Origin: CAZNPH01 sp964574985
GTDB lineage: Bacteria; Bacteroidota; Bacteroidia; Bacteroidales; SM23-62
DNA: 64,000 nt
Reading direction: 5' to 3'
NCBI GenBank assembly: GCA_964574985.1
Contig: CAZNPH010000020.1
Span: 12,420-76,419, forward strand
Below are positions 44,294-53,598 of the stretch, piece after piece; positions within the stretch are counted from its first letter, which is position 1, and the number at the start of each line of letters is the position of its first letter. Made by a program: the position numbers and the translations under genes. The notes under the pieces are model-generated. The model had not been told where the DNA came from, searched no databases, and was given only the letters and a program-made list of their open reading frames with translations.

Positions 44294-45286
44294 ATGAAAA
44301 AAATCAAATCCATTTTGTTTTTGTTTGCTTTGGCCGGACTGTCATGGACGGTTGCCGCCCAGAGCTTCGAACCCGTTAACAAAAATGCCACAAAGGAAGC
44401 AAGGGGTCTTCTGGAATATCTTTACAGCATCCGGGGGGAATACATCCTGTCGGGCCAGCACAATTACGGGCATGAACTGACCCGTTCAACCGATTCCATT
44501 GTTGCCTTCACAGGAAAAGTCCCCGCCGTCTGGGGAAGTGATTTCATTCCCTATGATTTTGAAACGGAAATCGATCAGCATGTTACCACGGAGGAGACCA
44601 TCAGACAACATGAAAAAGGATCCATAATCACCCTGATGTACCATCAGGGCCGTCCCTATGAAGACTCCCTGGGGCATTTCAGGGACAAAATGAGCCGGGA
44701 GGAATGGAATGCCCTGGTCACCCCGGGAACGGAGATCCACAATACCTGGCTGAAGGATATGGATAAGGTAGCAGGTTACCTGAAGTTGTTGCAGAAAAAC
44801 AAGATACCGGTATTGTGGAGGCCCTATCACGAAATGAACGGAGGATGGTTCTGGTGGGGACAGAAGCTGGGCCCCAACGGATATGTGAAACTCTGGAAAA
44901 TGCTTTATGACCGGTTTACCAACCACCACAAGCTCAACAACCTGATCTGGGTATGGAATGCCAACGCACCGCTTGAAAGGCCAAATGCGGATCTGTCCTA
45001 TCATTTGTTTTACCCGGGCAACGAATATGTTGACGTACTTGCCGCAGATGTTTACAGGGGCGACTATAAGCAATCCCACCATGATCAGCTGGTCGAACTG
45101 GGGAAAGGCAAACTGATCGCCCTGGGTGAGATCGGTCAGGTCCCCGAACCGGAGGTCCTGGAACAGCAATCCCAATGGGCATGGTTTATGATCTGGGCCC
45201 GTTTCCCCTGGAGAGCCAACGACAAGGAAGCCGTCAAGGCCCTGTATAACCATCCCAGGGTCCTGACCCGGGATGAAACCGAATGA
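44294..45286 (+). CDS. GH26-family glycoside hydrolase (beta-mannanase-type)
   Basis: 330 aa, with a Sec signal peptide ending 'TVAAQS'. GH26 catalytic residues are clear: acid/base Glu180 in 'RPYHEMNGGWFWWG' and nucleophile Glu279 in 'IALGEIGQVPEP'. 'YILSGQHNYG' near the start and 'LIWVWNANAP' are typical of the family. The family is mainly endo-beta-1,4-mannanase, with a few exceptions (beta-1,3-xylanases and others), so mannan-like or other beta-linked targets are possible. The gene follows the conserved hairpin and motif directly, and ends 77 bp before the next gene's chosen start. Confidence 0.88.
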   Translation: MKKIKSILFLFALAGLSWTVAAQSFEPVNKNATKEARGLLEYLYSIRGEYILSGQHNYGHELTRSTDSIVAFTGKVPAVWGSDFIPYDFETEIDQHVTTEETIRQHEKGSIITLMYHQGRPYEDSLGHFRDKMSREEWNALVTPGTEIHNTWLKDMDKVAGYLKLLQKNKIPVLWRPYHEMNGGWFWWGQKLGPNGYVKLWKMLYDRFTNHHKLNNLIWVWNANAPLERPNADLSYHLFYPGNEYVDVLAADVYRGDYKQSHHDQLVELGKGKLIALGEIGQVPEPEVLEQQSQWAWFMIWARFPWRANDKEAVKALYNHPRVLTRDETE

Positions 45287-45363
45287 CATTTTCAACCGGC
45301 CTGCCCTTGCAGGTAACCGGAAAAGTGGAAATAAGAAAAGATAAACACAAATATCCAATAAAC

Positions 45364-46701
45364 ATGGACAAATCAAGAAGAGACTTTGTACGCAGTGTAT
45401 TGATCACTTCCGGGGGTGCCCTGGCCATGCCGGCCGGTACACTTGAGGAAACTTCCCTTCATACGGGCAGGAAGACCGTAAAGAGCAAAAATCCGATGAT
45501 CGGAATGCAGATTGACCCGGAAGCCATACGAGGACAGGATATCGGGCAGGTTTGTGACGAAATGCAGAAACTGGCCCCGGTCAATGCTTTCCATTATTTT
45601 TACAGGGACGTGGATGTGAAACGCGGAGAGAATTATCACGGAGGAACGGAATTCAGATGCGAAAAGGCCATGCTCGATTCAATGGGAAGGGACACCATCG
45701 ACCGGATGTATGAAGCTGCTTCCTCACGCGGCATAGATATCTATATGGGAGGCGGGGAATTGTACTGGGGCAATTGTATCGAAAAATTCCCACAGGCCTG
45801 CCAGATCGATTGCTTTGGAAAGACAAACAGACGTTCCTGTATGAATATCCCCGAATGGAGAGCATTCCAGAAAGCGGCCCATGTCGATCTGCTGAAACAG
45901 CATCCGTATCTTTCGGGATTTCTTTTCATGCACGAACGAAACGGACCGATGGCAAGGATATTCAGACCGTTATCATGGTGGTCGGAAGCATTTGATCCCG
46001 GACCCGTATGTTTCTGTGAGCACTGTTGCCGGAAGGGGGAAGAATTGGGAATAGATGTGGATAATGCACGGAATGGTTTCCGTGAGATCGTGAAACTTTT
46101 CAAGGAAAAGGACTCTTTTGCCCTGCGGGACGGGGCAATGATCGCTTTTTACCGTCTTCTGTGTGAATATCCGGAAGTACTGGCCTGGGAAAAAATGCAA
46201 TGGGACACCGTCCATGAATACAGAAAAGAGCTGACGGATGCCATGCGGGATACATTGAAAAACATATCCATCGGTTGTCATTTTCAGCACAGCGGAGCCC
46301 GCTATAAAAAATATGTTGACCAGGCGCGTACTTCCTTTCTGATGGATTGTGATGAGAAAACCACTCATTTGCTTTTCAGTGCCTGGTTCAACAGGGATCC
46401 TGAAAACGGCCGTGAGATGTTCGGAGATAACCCGAAAGAGCAATCGGCTTTCGGGCCGGACTGGGTGGAGGCTGAAGTACGCCGGATAGCAAAAGGATTT
46501 GCTCCCCGGCCGACCAATGCCGGACTCGGCATAGGTGTTCCGGGAGGAGAAAAAACCGAAACCCCTGAACTCATTGCTGACTGCACAGAGGCCTGCTTCC
46601 GTGGCGGCACGGAGGGGATCATTATTTCAAGGCACTATTCAGAAATAAAGCCGGAACTGCTCCGTGCATGCGGGGATGTTATTCGAGATCACATTGCTTG
46701 A
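45364..46701 (+). CDS. Tat-exported protein of unknown family, second of a separated pair
   Basis: 445 aa from the ATG at 45364, which gives the twin-arginine signal 'KSRRDFVRSVLITSGGALAM'; the open frame from 45283 overlaps the GH26 gene and is not used. It parallels the 42490 protein through the whole length ('GRDTIDRMYEAASSRGID', 'YMGGGELYWGNCIEKFPQAC', 'LSGFLFMHERNG', 'CFCEHCCRKGEELGIDVDNA', 'GLGIGVPGGEKTETPELI', 'ISRHYSEIKPELLRACGDVI'). Family not recognised. The pair flanks the GH26 gene, so a joint role with it in glycan breakdown is possible. Confidence 0.6.
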   Translation: MDKSRRDFVRSVLITSGGALAMPAGTLEETSLHTGRKTVKSKNPMIGMQIDPEAIRGQDIGQVCDEMQKLAPVNAFHYFYRDVDVKRGENYHGGTEFRCEKAMLDSMGRDTIDRMYEAASSRGIDIYMGGGELYWGNCIEKFPQACQIDCFGKTNRRSCMNIPEWRAFQKAAHVDLLKQHPYLSGFLFMHERNGPMARIFRPLSWWSEAFDPGPVCFCEHCCRKGEELGIDVDNARNGFREIVKLFKEKDSFALRDGAMIAFYRLLCEYPEVLAWEKMQWDTVHEYRKELTDAMRDTLKNISIGCHFQHSGARYKKYVDQARTSFLMDCDEKTTHLLFSAWFNRDPENGREMFGDNPKEQSAFGPDWVEAEVRRIAKGFAPRPTNAGLGIGVPGGEKTETPELIADCTEACFRGGTEGIIISRHYSEIKPELLRACGDVIRDHIA

Positions 46702-46759
46702 GTTTTCGAAATGAACCCATACATTTTCATTTGTATGTAAATTGTAAAAACAACGCATT

Positions 46760-47821
46760 ATGGAAAAGAAAAAGATCAACCGCAGGAATTTTCTGGGGAC
46801 CGGACTGGCGGCTGCGGCTTCAGTCGCCGTTGGCAGAACTTTTGCTGCTGAGAAAAAAACATTTCCGCCCCTGCTGAAAACGAATGAGGAGCATCCTTTC
46901 AATCCCAGAACCTACAATGCCATGCCCACCCATTCTTTCGGCAGAACAGGCTACAAGGTGGGCATTCTGAGTCTGGGAGGCCAGGCAACCATTGAAAGAC
47001 AAGGAACCGAGGAAGAATCTGAAAAGATCATTAATCGCGCAATTGATCTGGGTGTTAATTACATCGACACGGCTGCCGCGTACGGACGTGGACAGAGCCA
47101 GCTAAACATCGGAAGGGTTATGAAAACCCGCCGCAACGAGGTATGGCTCTCCACCAAGACCCATGATCGAACCTATGACGGTTCAATGCGGTGGCTCGAG
47201 GACAGTCTGAACAAACTGCAGACCGACCACATTGATCTGTGGCAGCTCCATAACATTCAGCGGCAGGAAGAAGTCGACCGGATCTTTGACGGAGACGGGG
47301 CCATCAAAGCACTCGAAAAAGCCAAATCGGAAGGAACGGTCAGGCACCTCGGGATTACCGGCCACTATGAGCCGATTGTGCTCATAAAAGCCATAAAAAG
47401 GTATCCCTTCGATGCCATCCTGATGGCTGTCAATGCAGCCGACACACATTATCTCAGTCTAAAGCGTTACCTGCTGCCCGAAGCCCAGAAACTGGGTATG
47501 GCCATCATTGGCATGAAGGTAGCCACCCGGGGACGGATGCTTTCCTGCTGGACCCCGCCCCCCATTGATCAGCAGCCGGCACGCATGGCAACCAAAAAGC
47601 CGGGAACCATCACCATCCGGGAAGCTCTGAACTACAACATGAGTCTGCCGGTCAGCACCACCATCATCGGGGTGGACAATGTAGCCCAGATCGAGGAGGA
47701 CGTGAAGATCGCCTCTGAATTCTCCCCGCTGAGTCCGGATGAAATGGAAGAGATCGAATTCAAGACCCTTCCCATTGTTCGCCAGGGCCTGTATTTCCGG
47801 CGCTGGGAACTGGGAGCTTAA
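46760..47821 (+). CDS. Aldo/keto reductase, Tat-exported
   Basis: 353 aa. The N-terminus 'NRRNFLGTGLAAAASVAVG' is a twin-arginine signal, so unlike most family members this enzyme should act outside the cytoplasm. The tetrad is visible: Asp and Tyr in 'NYIDTAAAYGRGQSQ', Lys in 'WLSTKTHDR' and His in 'LWQLHNIQ'. 'STTIIGVDNVAQIEEDV' forms the cofactor end. It differs from the cytoplasmic reductase at 22148. It may be paired in function with the exported oxidoreductase at 17353 and the exported TIM barrels. Substrate unknown. Confidence 0.8.
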   Translation: MEKKKINRRNFLGTGLAAAASVAVGRTFAAEKKTFPPLLKTNEEHPFNPRTYNAMPTHSFGRTGYKVGILSLGGQATIERQGTEEESEKIINRAIDLGVNYIDTAAAYGRGQSQLNIGRVMKTRRNEVWLSTKTHDRTYDGSMRWLEDSLNKLQTDHIDLWQLHNIQRQEEVDRIFDGDGAIKALEKAKSEGTVRHLGITGHYEPIVLIKAIKRYPFDAILMAVNAADTHYLSLKRYLLPEAQKLGMAIIGMKVATRGRMLSCWTPPPIDQQPARMATKKPGTITIREALNYNMSLPVSTTIIGVDNVAQIEEDVKIASEFSPLSPDEMEEIEFKTLPIVRQGLYFRRWELGA

Positions 47822-47852
47822 TGTTTTTTTTTTTACTTTAGGACGCATATTT

Positions 47853-49202
47853 ATGAAGAACCCTGTTTTAATAGCCGTACCGGCACTGGCCTGCAGTCTT
47901 TCCTGCACCGGCCCTGGACAGAACCGGCAAAATGAGCGCAGCCTGCCCCCCAATGTGATCCTCATCATGGCCGACGATATGGGCTATGAATGCCTGGGAA
48001 CGTATGGCAGCGCCGAGTATGACACCCCCAACCTGGACCGCCTGGCCGAAAAGGGGGTCAGGATGGATCATTGCTACGCACAGCCCCTGTGCACCCCATC
48101 CAGGGTCAAGATCATGACCGGGAAATACAATGCCCGCAATTACACATATTTCGGGTATCTGAATCCGGGAGAAAAAACTTTCGGGAACATGATGAAGGAA
48201 GCAGGTTATGCCACCTGCATCGCCGGCAAATGGCAGCTGAACGGGATTGGCCGCGATCCTGAAGGCCACCTGGACAGGACCCGCCCCTATCATTTCGGCT
48301 TCGACGAGTATTGCCTCTGGCAACTGGACAAAACCAAGCATGAAGGCCGTGAGCGATACGGAAATCCGCTCATCGTGCAAAACGAAAAAGAGCTGGAAAA
48401 TATGCAGGACGAATACGGTCCGGATGTTTTCTGCGATTACATCCTGGAGTACATGGAAAGGAAAAAAGACACGAACTTTTTTGTGTATTACCCCATGGTG
48501 CTGGTGCATTCCCCGTTCGTCCCCACACCGGAATCGGTGGAATGGGCGGACCCCTCCCTCCGGTACAAAAATGACACGGCGTTTTTCGGGGACATGATGC
48601 ATTACACCGACAAGATCGTGGGACGGATTGTCGGCAGACTGGATTCCCTGGGCCTGCTTGAGCACACCTTGCTGATCTTCACGGCTGACAACGGAACCAG
48701 CGGGAGCATTTATTCGGACATGCGGGACGGCACCACCATACGGGGTGGCAAGGGATTGATGACCGATGCGGGCACCCGGGTCCCCATGATCGCCTGGTGG
48801 AAGGGCCACACCCTGAAAGGAGCGGTGCTGGATGCACTGGTGGATTTCAGTGATTTTCTGCCCACACTGGCCGGACTGGCCGGTCATGAACCCGGTGATA
48901 AATACGGAAGGGACGGAAAAAGCTTTCTCCCCCTGATCACCGGAAACAACGGTGAGCCGAAAGAATACATATATATGTATTACGAAGATCATTTTGGCAT
49001 TTTCCCCGGAGGGGAATTCTTGCGGGACCGGCAATACAAGCTGTACGGGGACGGCCGGTTTTTTGACGTACTGAACGACCCCCTTGAAAAAGATCCCCTG
49101 TCCGGGCGGGAACTGACCCCCCGGCAATCCCAACGGAAAAACCGCTTCCGGGAAATTCTCGAACGCAAACAAACCATAGAAAACATCTACGAAAGAAAGT
49201 AA
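47853..49202 (+). CDS. S1-type sulfatase lipoprotein (Cys-type)
   Basis: 449 aa from the ATG at 47853. The upstream start at 47739 lies in the aldo/keto reductase gene and lacks a signal. Lipobox 'ACSLSC' (Cys18). Metal site 'VILIMADDMGYECLGTYG'. Formylglycine motif C80-T-P-S-R followed by 'KIMTGKY'. 'IAGKWQLNG', where many sulfatases have GKWHLG, is a His-to-Gln change worth noting. 'LLIFTADNGTSGS' supplies the Asp-Asn pair. It starts 31 bp after the reductase stop and precedes another sulfatase. Substrate unknown. Confidence 0.9.
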   Translation: MKNPVLIAVPALACSLSCTGPGQNRQNERSLPPNVILIMADDMGYECLGTYGSAEYDTPNLDRLAEKGVRMDHCYAQPLCTPSRVKIMTGKYNARNYTYFGYLNPGEKTFGNMMKEAGYATCIAGKWQLNGIGRDPEGHLDRTRPYHFGFDEYCLWQLDKTKHEGRERYGNPLIVQNEKELENMQDEYGPDVFCDYILEYMERKKDTNFFVYYPMVLVHSPFVPTPESVEWADPSLRYKNDTAFFGDMMHYTDKIVGRIVGRLDSLGLLEHTLLIFTADNGTSGSIYSDMRDGTTIRGGKGLMTDAGTRVPMIAWWKGHTLKGAVLDALVDFSDFLPTLAGLAGHEPGDKYGRDGKSFLPLITGNNGEPKEYIYMYYEDHFGIFPGGEFLRDRQYKLYGDGRFFDVLNDPLEKDPLSGRELTPRQSQRKNRFREILERKQTIENIYERK

Positions 49203-49271
49203 TCATCATTTGTCAGGAACCTGCGTTTTTTCCTTGATTGGCTATTTGGTTATATTTTAAGGTACAAAAAA

Positions 49272-51212
49272 ATGAAAAAAAACATTCGGGAAACAGCTAT
49301 TTTTGGAGCCACTTTACTGGCCGGAACAACCTGCTTTATGTTTGCGTCCGCGGAAGATGAGACCCCGGACCGGCCCAATATCATCCTGATCCTGTGCGAT
49401 GACATGGGGTACTCAGACATCGGCTGCTTCGGCGGGGAGATCAGTACCCCGAACATTGATTACATGGCGGAAAACGGGGTGAAGTTCACCCGGTTCTACA
49501 ATACGGCCAAAAGCTTTCCCACCCGGGCTGCGCTGCTGACCGGACTCTACGCATACCAGTCGCGGTCGGGGAACGAATGGCATCTGCCCATGGAAAATTG
49601 TGTGTTCATCCCGGAACTACTGAAAAGCCGTGGATACAGGACTTTCTGGACGGGCAAATGGCATCTGCACGACCGGCCGGATGAAAGAGGGTTTGACAGG
49701 AACTTCGGATTCCTCAATCAGGGTTTCATTCCCAATTGTTTTGCTCCTCATCTTCCCGGACCAATGTATCCATGGGTGCCCGGTCATCAGGTGCAAGCCC
49801 CTCCCTGGCTGGTGGAGGATTCCCTTTATCAGACATATGTATCAGAGGATACCGGTTTTTATGCCACCGATGCATTTACCTCCAGGGCCATCGGCTGGAT
49901 AGAGGAGAATCAGGAAGGCAGCGGAGATCCTTTCTTTCTGTACCTGGCCTACAATGCGCCCCACTGGCCCCTGCAGGCCCCCGGGGAAGATGTCAAAAAG
50001 TATCTGGGCAGGTACATGGAAGGATGGGATAAACTGCGCGAGGAGCGTTACCGGAGGATGCAGGAAATGGGGATCATCGACAAGGACTGGCCCCTGACCC
50101 CGCGCGGACCACGGGTTCCGGCCTGGGAGGATGTGGAGGACAAGGTGTACATGGACCGCCGCATGGCCGTCTATGCCGCCATGATCGACCGCATGGACCA
50201 AAACATCGGCCGGTTGCTTGACAAACTCCGGGAACTTGGCATCGAGGAAAACACCCTGATTCTATTCCTTTCAGACAACGGGGCAGAACCGGGCTACTTC
50301 AGAGAAGGAAACCATGCTATCGGCACATTACTCTCATTCGAAAGCTATGGCAGGGGCTGGGCGAATTTCTGCAACACCCCGTTCCGGAGATATAAACTGG
50401 AAAATCATGAAGGAGGCATCGCCACCCCGCTGGTTGCCTACTGGCCTGCCGGGATCAGTGACCGGGGAAGGATCTGCCGTGAACCCGGTCACCTGGTGGA
50501 TATCATGGCCACGGTGGCCGATGTGTCCCAGGCAGAATATCCCCAATACCTGAACGGGGAAAAGATCATTCCCATGCAGGGGGTAAGCCTTCTACCCGGA
50601 CTCAGGGATGAATCTGTTCACCAGCACGACCACATTTTCTTCAGCCGTCCCAGAGGCGAAGCGGTCATCCGGGGGAAACGGAAACTGGTCCGGCTGAATC
50701 CGGGACCCTGGGAGTTGTATGACATGGAAAAAGACCGGGTGGAAATGAACGACCTGGCCGGAGAATACCCTGAAAAGGTCTATGAACTGAATGCCGCCTG
50801 GAAGGCCTGGGCTATATACTCGAATGTGAGAAACTGGACAGCCCGGCAGGATCCCTTCAATCCGGAGCCTTATGTCAGGGCGGTGAACATTTCCCCGACG
50901 GAGGTCAGGAAAAAAGGGGAACAGGATTTCCAGTTCGAACTGAGGCTTGAAAACGACATGAACCATCCCATGCAGTTCAACGGGCGGTTTGAAGACAATG
51001 AAAAGGCGGAGATCGGGCAGGGAAAAAGCGTGGAAACCACATTGGCCCCGGGCGAAGTGAAGAACATACAGGTTAGGGGCCGGCTGACCAAGGATGCAGG
51101 AAAAATGGAACATCTGATATTCAGCTGGAGCAATGCCTATGTCAACGAATACAGGGTGGACCTTGGCAAAAAGTGTCTGGAAAACGGTACCCTGAGTGTT
51201 CTCGTTGACTGA
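49272..51212 (+). CDS. S1-type sulfatase with serine-type active site and extra C-terminal domain
   Basis: 646 aa with a signal peptide (hydrophobic stretch to 'CFMFASAED'). Metal site 'IILILCDDMGYSDIGCFG'. The formylglycine position is Ser81 in 'S-F-P-T-R' followed by 'ALLTGLY', so it is Ser-type like the protein at 39755. 'WTGKWHLHD' and 'LILFLSDNGAEPGY' are present. Residues beyond about 540 form an additional beta-rich domain ('NISPTEVRKKGEQDFQFEL', 'VETTLAPGEVKNIQVRG'), which makes it longer than the other six. Followed after 36 bp by the GH67/GH20-like gene. Confidence 0.9.
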   Translation: MKKNIRETAIFGATLLAGTTCFMFASAEDETPDRPNIILILCDDMGYSDIGCFGGEISTPNIDYMAENGVKFTRFYNTAKSFPTRAALLTGLYAYQSRSGNEWHLPMENCVFIPELLKSRGYRTFWTGKWHLHDRPDERGFDRNFGFLNQGFIPNCFAPHLPGPMYPWVPGHQVQAPPWLVEDSLYQTYVSEDTGFYATDAFTSRAIGWIEENQEGSGDPFFLYLAYNAPHWPLQAPGEDVKKYLGRYMEGWDKLREERYRRMQEMGIIDKDWPLTPRGPRVPAWEDVEDKVYMDRRMAVYAAMIDRMDQNIGRLLDKLRELGIEENTLILFLSDNGAEPGYFREGNHAIGTLLSFESYGRGWANFCNTPFRRYKLENHEGGIATPLVAYWPAGISDRGRICREPGHLVDIMATVADVSQAEYPQYLNGEKIIPMQGVSLLPGLRDESVHQHDHIFFSRPRGEAVIRGKRKLVRLNPGPWELYDMEKDRVEMNDLAGEYPEKVYELNAAWKAWAIYSNVRNWTARQDPFNPEPYVRAVNISPTEVRKKGEQDFQFELRLENDMNHPMQFNGRFEDNEKAEIGQGKSVETTLAPGEVKNIQVRGRLTKDAGKMEHLIFSWSNAYVNEYRVDLGKKCLENGTLSVLVD

Positions 51213-51248
51213 TAAAAAATCTTTTATCTCAAACAGTAAAGTATTTTC

Positions 51249-53489
51249 ATGAACATATACAAATTGCTGCAATGCAGCCTGCTGATCACTCTGAGCCTGT
51301 TTCTTTTTACGGGCTGCGCAGATCAGAAAGACAAGGTGCAGATTTCCACAGATACCGAAGATCCGAAAATCCGGTTCGCCATCAAGGAAATTGAATCTGC
51401 TTCGGTTTCTGTTTCCGGAAAAAAGAAAATCCTGATCAAACTTTCCGTCCGGCCCGAAAGTCCGGCCCTGCAACCCGAAGGATTCAGCATCAAAAAGGAA
51501 GGCAATACAATACATGTCACCGGTGCGGATGCTGCAGGTGCAATGTACGGCGGACTCGAACTGGCGGAACAAATCAGGATATACGGCCTGGATGGCATCC
51601 GGGAAACCACGCAAAATCCCTACATGCGGATGAGGGGCACAAAATTCAATATTCCCCTGGATGCGCGTACACCTACCTACACCCATCCGTGTGATGCGGC
51701 CCGGGAGAATCTTCCCGAAATGTGGAGCTTCGATTTCTGGAAATCATACATCGACAATCTGGCCAGGTACCGTTACAATTTCATTTCCCTGTGGAGCCTC
51801 CATCCTTTTCCCTCACTGGTCAGGGTGCCTGATTATCCTGATGTGGCCCTCGATGACGTGCACCGTTCGACACAGGAATGGCCGGAATACAATTCCCTGA
51901 GAGCCATCGGTTTTTACGATCCTGAAATGCTTGAAGATCCGGAAATAGTTAAGCAGATCCCGGTCGAGAAAAAGATTGGATTCTGGAAAAAGGTCATGAA
52001 ATATGCCGGCGAAAGGAACATCGATTTCTATGTGATCACCTGGAACATTTATACAAACGGGACAGAGGGGAAATACGGGATCACCGGCGACATTGACAAT
52101 CCTGTAACCCGTGACTATTTCCGGAAAAGTGTCAGACAGATGTTCCTGACTTATCCGGATCTGGCCGGGATCGGATTGACCACCGGGGAAAACATGATGG
52201 GAGCAGATTTCGAAGAAAGGGAAGACTGGGCCTTTGAAACTTATGCCCGGGGTGCTATGGATGCAGCTGCGGAAATGCCCGGCCGCAGAATTACATTCGT
52301 CCACCGCCAGCACATGACCGGAGCCAGGGATATTGCCCGCAAATTCAAACCCCTGAGCGAACATGGAAACATCGATTTCATTTTCAGTTTCAAATACGCC
52401 AAGGCACACGTGCTCAGTGCCACCCGCCAGCCATACCACAGGGGGTTTGTGAAGGAGATTGGCGGACTGGAAACCATCTGGACCCTGCGGAATGATGACA
52501 ACTATTATTTCCGCTGGGGTGCCCCCGGTTTTGTCCGTGAATTCATCCGCAACATCCCTTATGATGTTTCCCGGGGTTTTTATTATGGTTCCGACCAGTG
52601 GGTGTGGGGACGTGAATTCCTGATGAAAGATCCGGAAAAACCGCGGCAAATCGAGATTGTCAAGCACTGGTATCACTGGATGATGTGGGGCAGACTGGGA
52701 TATGACCCGGAAATGCCCGACCAAAGGTTTATTGATGTTCTGCAGGAACGTTTTCCGCAGGTGAATGGCCGGAAATTGTTCACCGCCTGGCAGGAAGCAT
52801 CCATGATCTATCCCGCCACCACCGGTTTTCACTGGGGACTGCTGGATTTTCAGTGGTACATTGAGGCCTGCAAGAGCCGCCCGTCCTACGCACAAAACGA
52901 AACGGGCTTTCATGACGTGAACCGTTTTATCTCATTGCCGCCTCACCCGGAATCGGGTTTTCAGTCCATCCCCGATTTCGTTCAGATGACCGTTAAAGGA
53001 GAAACTTCCGACCTGGAAAGTCCCTTCGAAGTTGCCGCAAAACTGCATGCCCATGCCGGTAAAGCCCTGAAGCTCCTGCAGGAAATGGACCCTGGTGAAG
53101 AAGGCAACAAATCACGGGGCAGTAGCTCAAGGGTATCCAGTTCAGGGGGAAACAATCCGGAAGCAAACGAAAATGCCCAAACAGGTAAAGAACTGGAGAT
53201 CACCCTAAACGATATCAAAACCATGGCCTTCCTCGGTAAATATTATGCCCATAAAATTGAGGGATCGACCAACGTGGCTTTGTACCGGGAAACCAGGGAT
53301 AAAAAATACCGGGATGAAGCAATCGGCCAGTTGACCACCGCCCTGGAATTCTGGGAAAAATACACGGGGACTGCATTGAAACAGAACATCAATCCGGTAT
53401 GGCTGAACCGGGTGGGATACGTCGACTGGAAAGAAATTACAGGCTGGGTAAAACAGGACATTGAAATTGCCCGGTCAGCATTAAATTAA
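51249..53489 (+). CDS. GH67/GH20-like putative alpha-glucuronidase-type lipoprotein
   Basis: 746 aa. Lipobox 'FLFTGC' (Cys23). An N-terminal alpha/beta domain like that before GH20/GH67 catalytic parts ('GNTIHVTGADAAGAMYGGLE') is followed by a TIM-barrel region ('RMRGTKFNIPLDARTPTYTH', 'FWKSYIDNLARYRYNFISLW', 'AGIGLTTGENM', 'YYGSDQWVWGREF'). A Ser/Gly-rich, low-complexity linker (about residues 618-645) precedes a helical C-terminus. The layout suggests a glycosidase acting on uronic acid or hexosamine side groups. I cannot assign catalytic residues. Confidence 0.55.
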   Translation: MNIYKLLQCSLLITLSLFLFTGCADQKDKVQISTDTEDPKIRFAIKEIESASVSVSGKKKILIKLSVRPESPALQPEGFSIKKEGNTIHVTGADAAGAMYGGLELAEQIRIYGLDGIRETTQNPYMRMRGTKFNIPLDARTPTYTHPCDAARENLPEMWSFDFWKSYIDNLARYRYNFISLWSLHPFPSLVRVPDYPDVALDDVHRSTQEWPEYNSLRAIGFYDPEMLEDPEIVKQIPVEKKIGFWKKVMKYAGERNIDFYVITWNIYTNGTEGKYGITGDIDNPVTRDYFRKSVRQMFLTYPDLAGIGLTTGENMMGADFEEREDWAFETYARGAMDAAAEMPGRRITFVHRQHMTGARDIARKFKPLSEHGNIDFIFSFKYAKAHVLSATRQPYHRGFVKEIGGLETIWTLRNDDNYYFRWGAPGFVREFIRNIPYDVSRGFYYGSDQWVWGREFLMKDPEKPRQIEIVKHWYHWMMWGRLGYDPEMPDQRFIDVLQERFPQVNGRKLFTAWQEASMIYPATTGFHWGLLDFQWYIEACKSRPSYAQNETGFHDVNRFISLPPHPESGFQSIPDFVQMTVKGETSDLESPFEVAAKLHAHAGKALKLLQEMDPGEEGNKSRGSSSRVSSSGGNNPEANENAQTGKELEITLNDIKTMAFLGKYYAHKIEGSTNVALYRETRDKKYRDEAIGQLTTALEFWEKYTGTALKQNINPVWLNRVGYVDWKEITGWVKQDIEIARSALN

Positions 53490-53598
53490 GAAATAAAGTA
53501 TTATCATTGCACAACCATTGGCTTTGATTCCGGAATGGAACAAAATCAAAGGATTCAAACACAATTTCTTATAGTCTTTGATATCAAATCTCAGGACC

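Noticed and set aside
47868..49172. 434-codon minus-strand ORF
   Set aside because: Opposite a clear sulfatase with an intact active site; low-complexity composition typical of antisense frames.
53523..53580. TTTG ... TAGTCTTTG as promoter of the porin gene
   Set aside because: The two elements are about 45 bases apart and the -7 box has an extra base; not a match to the Bacteroidota promoter.
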